From contig NZ_CP015863.1 in assembly GCF_002163755.1 (NCBI RefSeq), positions 1,922,001 through 1,986,000 on the forward strand: 64,000 bases of DNA, given 5' to 3'. Each line of letters starts with the position of its first letter. The first letter of the stretch is position 1. Of this stretch, positions 54,321 through 62,870 are shown piece after piece. This DNA is from Vibrio campbellii CAIM 519 = NBRC 15631 = ATCC 25920 (lineage in GTDB: Bacteria > Pseudomonadota > Gammaproteobacteria > Enterobacterales > Vibrionaceae). Both the position numbers and the translations under genes were made by a program. The notes under the pieces are model-generated. The model was not told the origin of the DNA and ran no database searches. It saw only the letters and a program-made list of their open reading frames with translations.

Positions 54321-56027
54321 TTGACCAACAAGGTTGATCAAATCATTTCAGAGCACGATCGTGAGTTTCTGCAGATCGTTGAGCAACGCTTCATTCATAT
54401 CTTCGATGTGTTTAATGAAGGGCTCTTCTACATGGACGAGTTCGGTAGTATGGTTTTTTACAACCAATGCTTTTATGAGCAGTTCGGTATCAACGCAGGA
54501 CGCGTCAACCTCGACCAATGGCTAGAGTTGGTACATCCGTTAGACAGAGAGCGCTTATCGAAACGCGTTGACGCCCACATCAATACCAACAACGAACGTG
54601 TGACAACCACCTATCGTCTTCGCAAACCAAACGGTCAATATGTTTGGATTGAAGGTGTCGCAATGACCAAAGAAACCGAGCACGGTCACTACATGGTCGG
54701 CAGCCATAGAGATATTTCTGAACGAAAGTTAATGGAAAGCTATATTCACCAAGTGGCATTTCATGATAATGCATCTGGCATGGCAAACCGTGCACACTTG
54801 CTTTTGAATATTAATGAGTTAATCGAATCCAAGAGCACGCATGCGTCGATTTTTTATATTCAGATTGAAGAAATCAAATCTTACCTTAACCAATATGGCA
54901 GTGAGCTTGTCGACGGCTTGGTCGAGAAGCTGCTGCAAACCTTAAGCCACCTACCTTCTCCAAACTGTACCGTCTATCGAGTCCACGACGATGACTTTGC
55001 GATTTTAGTGCTTGATGAAGTGCCGCTTGAAGATTTGCAAGTTTACGCAAAAACCATCAAGCGGAATTATCACGATGCGGTGGTTGAAAAAGGTCAATAC
55101 TTAGGCAGCAATATCAGCATTGGCCTATACCCTTGCATTGACCCTGAACATTCCGCCGAAGAAATCGTTCGCAAAGCAGCACGCACTTGCCAATACGCGA
55201 ACGAGAAAAACAAAGACCGCATCGCGGTGTACAGTCAGAAAACCCAGTATGCTGTGGATCGTTATTTCTTTATCGAGCAAGGTTTGAAAAACGCTCTGGA
55301 AGAAAGAACGCTGAGCGTAAAATTTCAGCCAATCGTCAGTGCATCCGATTTGCAGGTGGTGAGTTTTGAATCTCTGGTACGGTGGCGCAGCAAAGAATTT
55401 GGCGAAATCTACCCGGATGAGTTTATCCCTGTAGCAGAAAACAAAGGCTTGATTGTCGAGCTTGGCTACCAAGTGTTTGAGAAGGCATGTCAGTTCATTA
55501 AGAGCTATCGAGAACGCTATCAAAATCAAGTTCGCGTGAATGTGAACGTGTCCGTATTGCAGCTGTTAAACAGTGAGTTTCCAAGCAAAATAAAAGCAAT
55601 GGCGGACCAAGTAGGCATCGAGCCTCAAGCCATTGTACTTGAGCTTACCGAGACCTTTATTCTGGATAACAACCAAGCAGCCATTGCACCTTTGAACACA
55701 CTACGAGAGCTTGGTTTTTCACTGTCTATGGATGATTTTGGTGCAGGCTACAGCTCATTAAACTGCTTCTTCGATTTGCCGATGACGCAAATTAAGATCG
55801 ATAAATCGATGGCGTGGAAAACCCTGACCAACCGTTCTTCGCGTGAGTATTTGAAGTTCTTAATCACCATGTGTCGTGAACAAAATATCGAAGTGGTGAT
55901 TGAAGGCATTGAAGACGCGAAGATGTGTGATTTCTTTGCTGAAATGGGCGTGGATTATCTGCAAGGTTATTGGTTCTCAAAGCCCCTGTCAGTGGCAAGC
56001 GCAAGCCGATACACGTTAAGCCAATAG
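54321..56027 (+). CDS. PAS-GGDEF-EAL protein with degenerate GGDEF
   Basis: A 568-residue cytoplasmic protein. A PAS domain (about 25-130; YMDEFGSMVFYNQCFYEQFG) is followed by a GGDEF domain whose signature is replaced by HDDDF, so cyclase activity is unlikely. The EAL domain keeps catalytic residues: the Glu in FESLVRW, ELTETFI, MDDFGAGYSSL, KIDKS and EGIED. It should act as a c-di-GMP phosphodiesterase. The start is TTG at 54321 with GGAGG seven bases upstream. It is divergent from an HD-GYP gene and converges on an orphan receiver gene. Confidence 0.9.
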   Translation: MTNKVDQIISEHDREFLQIVEQRFIHIFDVFNEGLFYMDEFGSMVFYNQCFYEQFGINAGRVNLDQWLELVHPLDRERLSKRVDAHINTNNERVTTTYRLRKPNGQYVWIEGVAMTKETEHGHYMVGSHRDISERKLMESYIHQVAFHDNASGMANRAHLLLNINELIESKSTHASIFYIQIEEIKSYLNQYGSELVDGLVEKLLQTLSHLPSPNCTVYRVHDDDFAILVLDEVPLEDLQVYAKTIKRNYHDAVVEKGQYLGSNISIGLYPCIDPEHSAEEIVRKAARTCQYANEKNKDRIAVYSQKTQYAVDRYFFIEQGLKNALEERTLSVKFQPIVSASDLQVVSFESLVRWRSKEFGEIYPDEFIPVAENKGLIVELGYQVFEKACQFIKSYRERYQNQVRVNVNVSVLQLLNSEFPSKIKAMADQVGIEPQAIVLELTETFILDNNQAAIAPLNTLRELGFSLSMDDFGAGYSSLNCFFDLPMTQIKIDKSMAWKTLTNRSSREYLKFLITMCREQNIEVVIEGIEDAKMCDFFAEMGVDYLQGYWFSKPLSVASASRYTLSQ

Positions 56028-56068
56028 TTTCTTTTTAAGCCAATAGCTTCGTAAACTACGACAAAATC

Positions 56069-56105
56069 TAACTGAGCTAGCGATTGTTCTAGCTCAGTTT
56101 TTATC
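56069..56105 (+). terminator. Terminator of the PAS-GGDEF-EAL gene
   Basis: A perfect 11-bp stem AACTGAGCTAG / CTAGCTCAGTT with an 8-base loop and a T5 tail. Confidence 0.9.
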
Positions 56106-56116
56106 GTTTTCAGCGG

Positions 56117-56548
56117 TTATCTCAGGCGGTCAAACACAACATTCTGATCTAAGTGCTCGTGGTACTGGGTGTAGTCTAAACCCATATCGAAGATGTACTT
56201 GGTGACTAAATTTCTCACACACTCTACCAACTGCTCTGCCTGCCAAGGCTTCTCGAAATAACGGTCGATACCCGCAGAGTTGATCGCATTGATGGCGTCC
56301 GTATGCGTCGCCTGCCCAGTAAGCAGGACTTTGCGCGTACGAATAAATCGACTATCTTTGGAAATCTCCGTTAGTAGCTCAACACCTGTTTTACCCGGCA
56401 TCACGTGGTCCGAAATGATCAACGCAATCATCTCGCCTTCTGCGTCTAACTCATCCATTAATTCAAGTACTTCATCGGCAGACTCGCAATCTTCAATGTT
56501 GAGCCACCGGCTTAACGACTGTAAGTCTTGCAGAACCGCACTTAACAC
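56117..56548 (-). CDS. Orphan response-regulator receiver protein without a normal start
   Basis: A receiver domain: the phospho-acceptor Asp is in LIISDHVMPGKTGVELL, Thr in VLLTGQA, Lys in YFEKPWQ. The acidic pair CVDDQ lies upstream of the only GTG (56548), at about 56558-56572, so the real protein must begin earlier. In that frame there is no ATG, GTG or TTG between the upstream stop (about 56663) and the acidic pair. Candidate starts are ATC at 56590 or entry by frameshift from the overlapping 27-residue ORF. A short C-terminal tail follows. It is convergent with the PAS-GGDEF-EAL gene and may work with it. Confidence 0.75.
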   Translation of the reverse strand: MLSAVLQDLQSLSRWLNIEDCESADEVLELMDELDAEGEMIALIISDHVMPGKTGVELLTEISKDSRFIRTRKVLLTGQATHTDAINAINSAGIDRYFEKPWQAEQLVECVRNLVTKYIFDMGLDYTQYHEHLDQNVVFDRLR

Positions 56549-56571
56549 CTCTCGCTGGTCATCAACGCAAG

Positions 56572-56655
56572 TTAAATTAAAAACGCTGATAGTGGCATCA
56601 GCAAAATGAGCAGAGGGATCACCGTTGGGATGATGTATTTGAGATAAGGGCGCAT
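56572..56655 (-). CDS. 27-residue hydrophobic ORF overlapping the receiver gene
   Basis: ATG at 56655 with a purine-rich GGAAGAGAAG upstream; the product MRPYLKYIIPTVIPLLILLM continues PLSAFLI and stops at 56572-56574. It is one membrane helix with a basic N-terminus. It ends about 10 bases before the receiver's conserved VDD codons, in the neighbouring frame. A -1 shift at TTTTTA near its end would fuse it to the receiver. It could be a real small membrane protein, a leader, or the remains of an N-terminal anchor. Confidence 0.4.
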   Translation of the reverse strand: MRPYLKYIIPTVIPLLILLMPLSAFLI

Positions 56656-56864
56656 AGTACTACTTCTCTTCCTGAGATGTTTTGTCGTGAGATAACTGAC
56701 GTAAGGAGCTGTTTTAACTGGCTTCCTTTCGCCACTCCGAAGAGAAATTATGCGCGCGCTTTTGAGGAGGAATTCTGGTGTTAGATCAATGAACTCTTAT
56801 TCACCGCAGAAAACATGCGGTATCTGTGTTCAAGCTCACTAATTGAGCGAGGATTATTTATTGA

Positions 56865-57344
56865 TCACATATCCTTTTCGTCTAGATACCTTTCCATTAC
56901 ATAGTTGGTTAACGTTGCACCACGGACTTCGATTTGCTGCTCGTTCACAACAGTAAAACCCATGTGCTCATAGAAAGGACGAGCGGTAATACTCACCTCT
57001 GAATAGATCCGGTCCAGCCCTTTTGCTTCTGCTTGCTTGATTACATGAGTCATCAATGCACGTCCTACACCTTGACCTTGGTATTCATGATGGCAGAAAA
57101 AGTGATCGACTAACCCACTTGGCTGTACATCGCTATAACCAACGATGACACCATCTAACTCGGCGACAAACGGCTGGATAGATATCATCTTCTTTAACCA
57201 AAGCTGAGAGTCAAACCCCTCCTGCGCCCAAGCCTTCACTTGTTGCTCGGTGTAATCTCTGCGATTAACGTTTCGCACTGTGTTAAAGAAAAGAGCCCAG
57301 AGCGTCGGGGCATCTTCTTCTTGAAATTCACGAATTGTGATCAT
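56865..57344 (-). CDS. GNAT acetyltransferase
   Basis: A 159-residue GNAT-fold protein with the acetyl-CoA loop HHEYQGQGVGRALMTHVI and the C-terminal FYEHMGFTVVNEQQIEVRG. Its start overlaps the end of the upstream GNAT gene by 4 bases (ATGA), so the two are translationally coupled. The substrate is unknown. Confidence 0.88.
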   Translation of the reverse strand: MITIREFQEEDAPTLWALFFNTVRNVNRRDYTEQQVKAWAQEGFDSQLWLKKMISIQPFVAELDGVIVGYSDVQPSGLVDHFFCHHEYQGQGVGRALMTHVIKQAEAKGLDRIYSEVSITARPFYEHMGFTVVNEQQIEVRGATLTNYVMERYLDEKDM

Positions 57345-57817
57345 ATGTACTCCAATAAATCGATCTGCATTAATTGCCCACGGTCACCAGGATCTCCCAC
57401 CGGACGCCAACCATTTTTGTAATAGAAACGTTCACCTGCGTCATTTCCGGGAATATACCTCAGTCTCGCATACCCGCAGCCGTGATTGGCAAAAAGCTTA
57501 AGGAGAAAATCTTGCAGTTGCCTACCGAGCCCTTGATTACGGAATTCGGGCAGTAAATAGAACAAATTGATGTAACCGAATTTACGTCCTTCCTCGTCTA
57601 AAACTGGATATCGACACTCCAACTGCCCAACGATTTGATTGTCTTTGATGACATGAAAGAACCCTGCTTGGGGATCTTCCGCAATCGACGTAAACCAAGA
57701 GGTGATTTCTTGGGTATCAAACCCATCCTGATGGCCAAAACTGACCTCATAAGCGTCTTTTCGAAACGCGATACACAAATCCAAATGACGTGATAAATCT
57801 ACAGGAACAAATTCCAT
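57341..57817 (-). CDS. GNAT acetyltransferase
   Basis: A 158-residue GNAT protein with acetyl-CoA loop LPEFRNQGLGRQLQDFLL and GERFYYKNGWRPVG. The ATG at 57817 is preferred to a TTG at 57826. It is the first gene of a coupled pair of acetyltransferases; the substrate is unknown. Confidence 0.88.
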   Translation of the reverse strand: MEFVPVDLSRHLDLCIAFRKDAYEVSFGHQDGFDTQEITSWFTSIAEDPQAGFFHVIKDNQIVGQLECRYPVLDEEGRKFGYINLFYLLPEFRNQGLGRQLQDFLLKLFANHGCGYARLRYIPGNDAGERFYYKNGWRPVGDPGDRGQLMQIDLLEYI

Positions 57818-57947
57818 TTGAGCCAACCTATTTGTTATTTGCCTTTTTGCTATATAGGCATTCGTTATTTTATATAACCATAAATATAAGAATTTTATTA
57901 TTCAACCGTCGGTCATTTAAAAACATGCTTTTATAGGAGATGTTATT

Positions 57948-58408
57948 ATGCATACATCATCTGTTTCCCAAAAACCGACTCAATTTGGCTATTACCTTGG
58001 CGTATTTGGCGTTGCCCTTGTTCTTATTTGGCTGGGTATTTATAAATTCACCCCAACTGAAGCCAAACTCATTGAACATTTGGTGGTAAATCACCCTGGT
58101 ATGTCTTGGCTCTATAACGTTATTTCAGTTCAAGCCGTGTCTAATATCATTGGCCTGACAGAAATCATCGTCGCCATTGGCCTATTAGTTGGATTGAAGA
58201 AACCAACGGTTGCTTACTACTCTGGTATCGCTGCAAGTGTTATCTTCCTTGCGACATTGAGCTTCCTAGTTACGACACCAAATACGTGGAAAGTTTCCGA
58301 CGGTGTTTTGATTGCGAACTTTTTCTTGTGAAAGATATTCTGTTCCTTGCGATTTCAATCAGCGTGGTAGAGCGAAACAAACCAAGTCTGACGCCGGCAA
58401 TTGCGTAG
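57948..58408 (+). pseudogene. DUF417 (YkgB-like) membrane protein, frameshifted near the C-terminus
   Basis: The open frame of 127 residues has three to four membrane helices and family segments LIWLGIYKFTPTEA and NIIGLTEI. It ends at NFFL in a T5 run (about 58319-58323). With one more T the frame continues KDILFLAISISVVERNKPSL to a stop at 58406-58408, giving the full-length family protein. So one base is missing. AGGAGA lies before the ATG. Confidence 0.85.
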
Positions 58409-58501
58409 TATTAGAGAAAGTATCAAGAGAGACATAGATAGAAAAGAGAAAGTCGAAAGCATCAAAGGTATCGACCCTTCTTAACGCATGGTTGTCGCTG
58501 C

Positions 58502-58530
58502 AAAGCCCCGCAATATTTACGGGGCTTTCT
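58502..58530 (+). terminator. Rho-independent terminator
   Basis: AAAGCCCCG / CGGGGCTTT stem with CTTTATTT tail. It lies 90 bases after the DUF417 pseudogene. Confidence 0.9.
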
Positions 58531-58557
58531 TTATTTGCGAAACTGTTTATTGAAACG

Positions 58558-58854
58558 TTAAGCTTCTATCAACCCTTGCTTTTTTAGCTCCGCGGTTATG
58601 GCATTACGAGTTCTACCATGCTCTTCTGCGAGCGATGCTATTGTTGTACCAGAGGGAAACTGCTCAGATAAACGCTCGCGCTGCTCAGGTGTCCAAGGCA
58701 ATCCTGCGTTCGTTGGTAAACCATTCGATTCATTTTCTCGCTGTCTTTGCTCAATGGTTCTTTTGGTTTTTTTCACTTTTGATGATTGCTTCAAATCTTG
58801 CAGAACAGCAAACATTGCTCGAATAACGATAGGATCATTGTAAAGATGATTCAC
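58558..58854 (-). CDS. Small HTH protein, possible DNA-binding
   Basis: A 98-residue protein starting with GTG (58854) after GAGAGGAA. A basic linker (KVKKTKRTIEQRQRE) leads to a compact helical C-terminus LPWTPEQRERLSEQFPSGTTIASLAEEHGRTRNAI, which has the look of a helix-turn-helix. The role is unknown. Confidence 0.65.
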   Translation of the reverse strand: MNHLYNDPIVIRAMFAVLQDLKQSSKVKKTKRTIEQRQRENESNGLPTNAGLPWTPEQRERLSEQFPSGTTIASLAEEHGRTRNAITAELKKQGLIEA

Positions 58855-59081
58855 TTGGCAGTTCCTCTCCGGTTATCGGATTCGTGCCGTTCGCTAAGGC
58901 TTCTATTACTTTCCAATGTGCTTCCATTACTCTCCCCTTGAGTTGCTTATAGCTCCTATCAAACCACCAGCGATAAGTTAGTCAAAGGAGAACATAAAGA
59001 GTTTTGAGAGACTAGCAATTAGAAACGGACTGATATTTAGTTCAATTACATCACCTCTTTCTAACCGGTCGCAAATCTGTA

Positions 59082-59423
59082 CTAAAAGCGAAAACCTGCC
59101 ATAAGCTGAACACTAACTAGCATAGGGCTGGACCAAGCTACAACGCTTCGATATGGCAACATATGAATGAGGAGCGACGGATGACGTTTCAGTTCCATCA
59201 TTGGAAAGTGAGTAAGCCAATGCTGCTCCGGACTTGTAAAACATAGCCAAAAGCGTCGTGTATAAGGGTGAACACAGATAGCATACACATAGCTGGAACA
59301 AATTGACCATATTCCTAGAAAGCCAATGAGCTCAACGAGAAAGAATGCTTCTAGGCTAATAGGTAACATGGAAGGACCACTTAGCAATACAATGGCAATG
59401 AAAAGCCAAATCTTACGGTTCAT
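59082..59423 (-). CDS. Hypothetical membrane protein
   Basis: A 113-residue protein with two hydrophobic N-terminal helices (WLFIAIVLLSGPSMLPI, FFLVELIGFLGIWSICSSYVY). AAGGAA lies inside the end of the TPR pseudogene, and the start overlaps that gene by 11 bases. The family is not recognised and it may be decaying with its neighbours. Confidence 0.5.
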   Translation of the reverse strand: MNRKIWLFIAIVLLSGPSMLPISLEAFFLVELIGFLGIWSICSSYVYAICVHPYTRRFWLCFTSPEQHWLTHFPMMELKRHPSLLIHMLPYRSVVAWSSPMLVSVQLMAGFRF

Positions 59424-59910
59424 ATAAGTTCCTTGTACTGTTCTTCCTTAACTCTTCCAATCCTTGGAGCGCTTTTAACGTTGATGACTCCAGAAGCGGC
59501 TTATCGTATTTTCGTCTGATGTTAAGTGCTTCATTAAACAGCGCTTCTGCCTCTTTCAATCGCCCCTGCTCTACATACAACTTGCCCAAATGCTGATAAC
59601 TAAAGCTCAAATACAGCTCAGTAGCAGACGCCTGACTTTGTATGAACAAGCTTATCGCTTCATCATATTCGCCCATGTACTGTTTTGATGTTGCCACAAC
59701 GTGCAAAACCCAAAACTGATGCTTGTTACTCAAAGCGCGTTTCACGACACGCTCTCCGATGTTTATTGAAGTTTGGTAGTTGCCTAGCACTCTTAAGCTG
59801 TCAGATAACAAAATCTATTGCCATTGTAACGCCTCTGGCTGCCTTCGAAGCCAAAAGAGAAGACATCTACTCCCGCTTTTGCATAGTCGTTTAAGCGCAT
59901 CAAAGTTGGG
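59413..59910 (-). pseudogene. TPR protein fragment with an in-frame stop
   Basis: The 132-residue frame (59413-59811) has TPR helices (GNYQTSINIGERVVKRAL, GEYDEAISLFIQSQ, GRLKEAEALFNEALNIRR). The same frame continues upstream across TAG (59815-59817, after ALQWQ) for about 30 codons to the end of the next gene. The TAG is probably a CAG-to-TAG change. The N-terminus is missing, cut off at the peptidase-like gene. It is therefore a decayed fragment. Confidence 0.75.
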
Positions 59911-59911
59911 C

Positions 59912-60574
59912 TTATCTCTTTGAAATCTCATCATTGCCGTTTCGGATTGTGATTTGAGCATTCTCATCGCTATATATGGCTTTGCTTGGATTACCATCGA
60001 CAAAGTGCAGCGCAGCATAATCGCTGAGGCCGTAGCAGATTACATCAAGATGACTACGAGAGAAGCGCTCAAACAGGTCATGTTTCTCGTCGTTCTCAAC
60101 AAAATGAGCAGATGCTAAACCTTTCAAAAGACCGAGCCCTTTGATGATGGAGTAAGCCTCTGGATCACTATCAGTAATCCCATAATCGAACCAACAAATA
60201 GCGCCAGCACTCATCCCGCAAAGTATGATGCCGCGGTGGTAACACTCTTTGAGAATGTCATCGATGCCCCACTCTTTCCAGAGAGCCAACATAGAACGGG
60301 TATTGCCACCACCAACGTAAATCACATCTTGCTCGAACAACTTGGTTCGCCAGCCTTTCTCTAACTTGAACAGAGGAAAGTGCGAGAGGTTTTCACTCAA
60401 CTTAGCATTGTGGAAACGGGTGATAACTTCTTCCGCATCGCCAGTAGCAGTTGAGAGATAACAGATTTTTGGGTTCTTCTTACCCGTTAAAGACAAGATG
60501 TACTGGTCGAGTTGGCTTGGGATCTCTCCCATCATCCAACCGCCTCCGCCAAGAACAACGAAATGTTTTTGCAA
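59912..60574 (-). CDS. Peptidase E (S51)-like protein
   Basis: A 220-residue peptidase E family member. The nucleophile Ser is in ILCGMSAGAICWF, and IYVGGGNTRSML is the family loop. It should cleave Asp-X dipeptides or act as a cyanophycinase-like enzyme. The start is TTG at 60574 with AAGGAA upstream. It follows the DUF1287 fragment by about 15 bases. Confidence 0.85.
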   Translation of the reverse strand: MQKHFVVLGGGGWMMGEIPSQLDQYILSLTGKKNPKICYLSTATGDAEEVITRFHNAKLSENLSHFPLFKLEKGWRTKLFEQDVIYVGGGNTRSMLALWKEWGIDDILKECYHRGIILCGMSAGAICWFDYGITDSDPEAYSIIKGLGLLKGLASAHFVENDEKHDLFERFSRSHLDVICYGLSDYAALHFVDGNPSKAIYSDENAQITIRNGNDEISKR

Positions 60575-60588
60575 AAGATGAGTTCCTT

Positions 60589-60828
60589 CTATTTTGGCTC
60601 AAACCGATAATGACCGGTTATAGGGTAATCAAACAACATATCCTACAATACGACACCTCCTCCTATGTTGTGAACAATCAAAGGTCGTCGTTTGTCTGTC
60701 GATAAATCATCGGTAACGATACCAATATGAGGAAGGTTCCCGGGCAGCATCCACGTGACAATGTCACCAGGCTTAAAATTATTGCTTTTTAAACTGTGTA
60801 AACTCACCTTCAGAGTCAAATGCGCCAA
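60589..60828 (-). pseudogene. DUF1287 gene fragment
   Basis: Recognisable DUF1287 segments KPGDIVTWMLPGNLPHIGIV and RPLIVHNIGGGVVL, then TAG (60643-60645), then the family end DMLFDYPITGHYRF in the same frame. The N-terminal two-thirds of the usual 200 residues are missing or unrecognisable upstream. A dead gene. Confidence 0.8.
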
Positions 60829-61201
60829 ATCTCTTTTTGTCTGATTTCAGACACACCTCAAACTGAATGCATGTGATGAAGTTGCAAAGCCTGAGATAAC
60901 CGTGAATGGACGGAACGCTCACGGCACCACACTCTGCTCTAGAATCATCATAACTTAAAGCCACTAAATATGGTTACCCGAACGGATAAACGGACAGTTC
61001 GGCATTCCTGCCAGATAGCAAACTGAAAATATCAACACCCTCTATCTTAATGGTTATAATGGTATTTTATGTTTATCTCGAATTGAGTTACTTCGCATTG
61101 CGAATTTATATCAGACCGTTTTTCTGTGATTGGTGCTTGTTAACTTCTAACTGCAATCGAATACAATACATATGCACCCCGTGCAATAAAAAAGGAATTA
61201 T
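60829..61201. other. Decayed stretch and promoter region
   Basis: About 370 bases. The left part may be ruined DUF1287 coding sequence, but no frame is convincing. The right part leads to the 61202 gene, with an AAAGGA ribosome site at its end. Confidence 0.4.
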
Positions 61202-61432
61202 ATGAAAACGCTTATTTATGACACGCTTGTCAACCTTGCTAACCAAGAACCTGAACACCACGCAAAAATCCGCCAAAACCTTTATGAACAGTTGGATTTA
61301 CCATTTGATAAGCAGCTTGCTCTTTACTCATGCGCACTTGGCCCAGCCAGCTCTGGTAAATTAGAAAGCCGTCAAGGTATCGACAATGCGGTAGACAGTG
61401 CGATTAGATTATTGACGACGCCTGAACGTTAA
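61202..61432 (+). CDS. Small hypothetical protein
   Basis: A 76-residue helical protein (TLIYDTLVNLANQEPEHHAKIRQNLYEQLDLP at the N-terminus). AAAGGA is well placed before the ATG and a terminator follows. The compact composition and intact signals suggest a real gene. The family is not recognised. Confidence 0.65.
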   Translation: MKTLIYDTLVNLANQEPEHHAKIRQNLYEQLDLPFDKQLALYSCALGPASSGKLESRQGIDNAVDSAIRLLTTPER

Positions 61433-61448
61433 TTAGTTTCGCATTACC

Positions 61449-61484
61449 AACGGCTCAACTCCCCTATGAGCCGTTTTAATTTTT
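61449..61484 (+). terminator. Rho-independent terminator
   Basis: AACGGCTCA / TGAGCCGTT stem (61449-61457, 61467-61475) with a TTAATTTTT tail. Confidence 0.85.
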
Positions 61485-61517
61485 ACATCCTCTTATCACA
61501 TCACTTAGGGACACATT

Positions 61518-62201
61518 CTGTCTAAAGTTGCCATCATCACCGGCGCTAGCCGCGGGATTGGAAAAACCATTTCTCATTACTTTGCCAAGGAAGGATACAC
61601 TTTGGTGTTACTTGCCTTAAATACAAAAAACCTTGAACAGGCTCAAACTGAGCTGAAGGTAAAGTATCCCTCATGTCTAGTTGAGACGGCGTCTGTCGAC
61701 TTCAATAACCCTTCTGATGTTGAATCAGCTATCAAGTCCATTCTCGAAATGCATGAAAACATCGACGTTTTGGTGAACAGCGCAGGTGTCTTGGCCGCCG
61801 GCAATACGGACATCTCGCTAGCTACGCTCTCTGAGTTAGTAAACGTCAACCTACTGTCGACAATCACGGCTTGCAATTTAATTGCTGAAAAGATGAAGCA
61901 GCAAGGGTATGGAGAAATATATAACCTTGGCTCTACGGCTGGTTTAGTTCCAGTCCCTAAGATTGCTGCATATTCTGCGACAAAAGCTGCGATGGTAAGT
62001 TACAGCCAATCGCTTTATCAGGAGCTGCTTCCGTTTGGAGTTAAGGTATGCTGCTTATGCTCTAGTGTCGTATATACCGATATGACTAACGATGGACGTA
62101 TTGATAATAAGTTGAAAATTGAAACCCAAGATCTTGCAAAAGCACTCAGTTTTTTTTCGAAGCCTATCTCCAGGCGCTGCAGTGTCATTGACCTAGAGTA
62201 A
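61518..62201 (+). pseudogene. Short-chain dehydrogenase, start and end damaged
   Basis: The cofactor motif ITGASRGIGKTI lies upstream of the first ATG/GTG/TTG, so the protein must begin near 61515-61518, where only ATT or CTG is available (AGGGA at 61507-61511 is spaced for CTG). The catalytic SSxxY...K pattern is present as AAYSATKAAM. Near the end, after KALSF, a T8 run shifts the frame: the expected SDR end (LSPGAAV...) lies in another frame and meets a stop. It is probably a pseudogene. Confidence 0.75.
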
Positions 62202-62322
62202 TTGGTTGCTGTAAAAGAAGGTAAGAACTACGGCCGACAAAAGTTAACGAAAACCAACGGCATTCTTTTGTACTCAGCAAGGCTTACGTAAATACATGCT
62301 GAGTACCTACTCTGGGGTTTAG

Positions 62323-62757
62323 TTATCTCCATGTGTTCACACAAGCCACCAACAGAGTATATTCATGCGCATGTGTAGAAAGTGGCGTATTTTCCAACTT
62401 GTTACTAAGTGTTTTTCCCACGCAGCCCATTAAGTTTCCAAATGGGTCCCCAACTTGGCACATTGAAAGCCCATCTTCAATTTCCATTTGTCCTCGATAA
62501 AGACACGCACCGAGTTCTTCAAAGTGAGAAAGAGCAACACGTAAATTATCTACTGACCAGTAAACAACCGTACCACTTTTACCAGCACCAACCTTTTTGT
62601 CTGCTTGGACTATTTCTAGTGAGAAACCATTTAGATCAAGCGCTGTGAAGTCAAAGTCAGGATGGTAAACCGGAACAGCTTCGGGGAAAGCTTTCTTGTA
62701 CCATTCAAGCCCTTTCGCTACATCTGGGACATGAACAAGAACCGCTGATGGATTTAT
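62323..62757 (-). CDS. VOC (glyoxalase/bleomycin-resistance-like) protein, cassette gene with altered ends
   Basis: The frame encodes a VOC-fold protein: PSAVLVHVPDVAKGLEWYKKAFPEA, DLNGFSLEIVQADK, and CQVGDPFGNLMG. GGAG (62765-62768) is spaced for ATA at 62757, where an ATG would be expected; ATT at 62760 is the alternative. The last 35 residues (after GCVGKTL) are encoded by the IS30 end fragment and beyond, so the natural C-terminus is lost. An attC is directly upstream, so it is a former integron cassette. Confidence 0.65.
   Translation of the reverse strand: MNPSAVLVHVPDVAKGLEWYKKAFPEAVPVYHPDFDFTALDLNGFSLEIVQADKKVGAGKSGTVVYWSVDNLRVALSHFEELGACLYRGQMEIEDGLSMCQVGDPFGNLMGCVGKTLSNKLENTPLSTHAHEYTLLVACVNTWR
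62347..62409 (+). mobile_element. IS30-family right-end fragment, copy 3
   Basis: About 63 bases match the right end of the IS30 copies (CACCAACaGAGTATATTCATG..., ending in ACTAAG) with several changes. Only the last codons and the right inverted repeat remain. It touches the 3' part of the VOC gene, just as copy 1 touches the GNAT gene. Confidence 0.75.
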
Positions 62758-62775
62758 AATTTTTCTCCAACAACA

Positions 62776-62870
62776 TAACGCCAAATTAAGGTGTGAACAA
62801 CGCTAACACCTAAGCTAAACCATTGTGCCATAAACTAAACTGGCTTGAAGTGAAAGCGCCAAGCGTGGCG
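62776..62870 (-). other. Truncated integron attC site
   Basis: The outer arm TAACGCCAAATTAAGGTGTG and the central GCGCCAAGCGTGGCG block match the attC sites at 12555 and 13576. The second outer arm (AATCACTCTTAAA...) is missing because the IS30 element begins at 62871. Confidence 0.8.
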
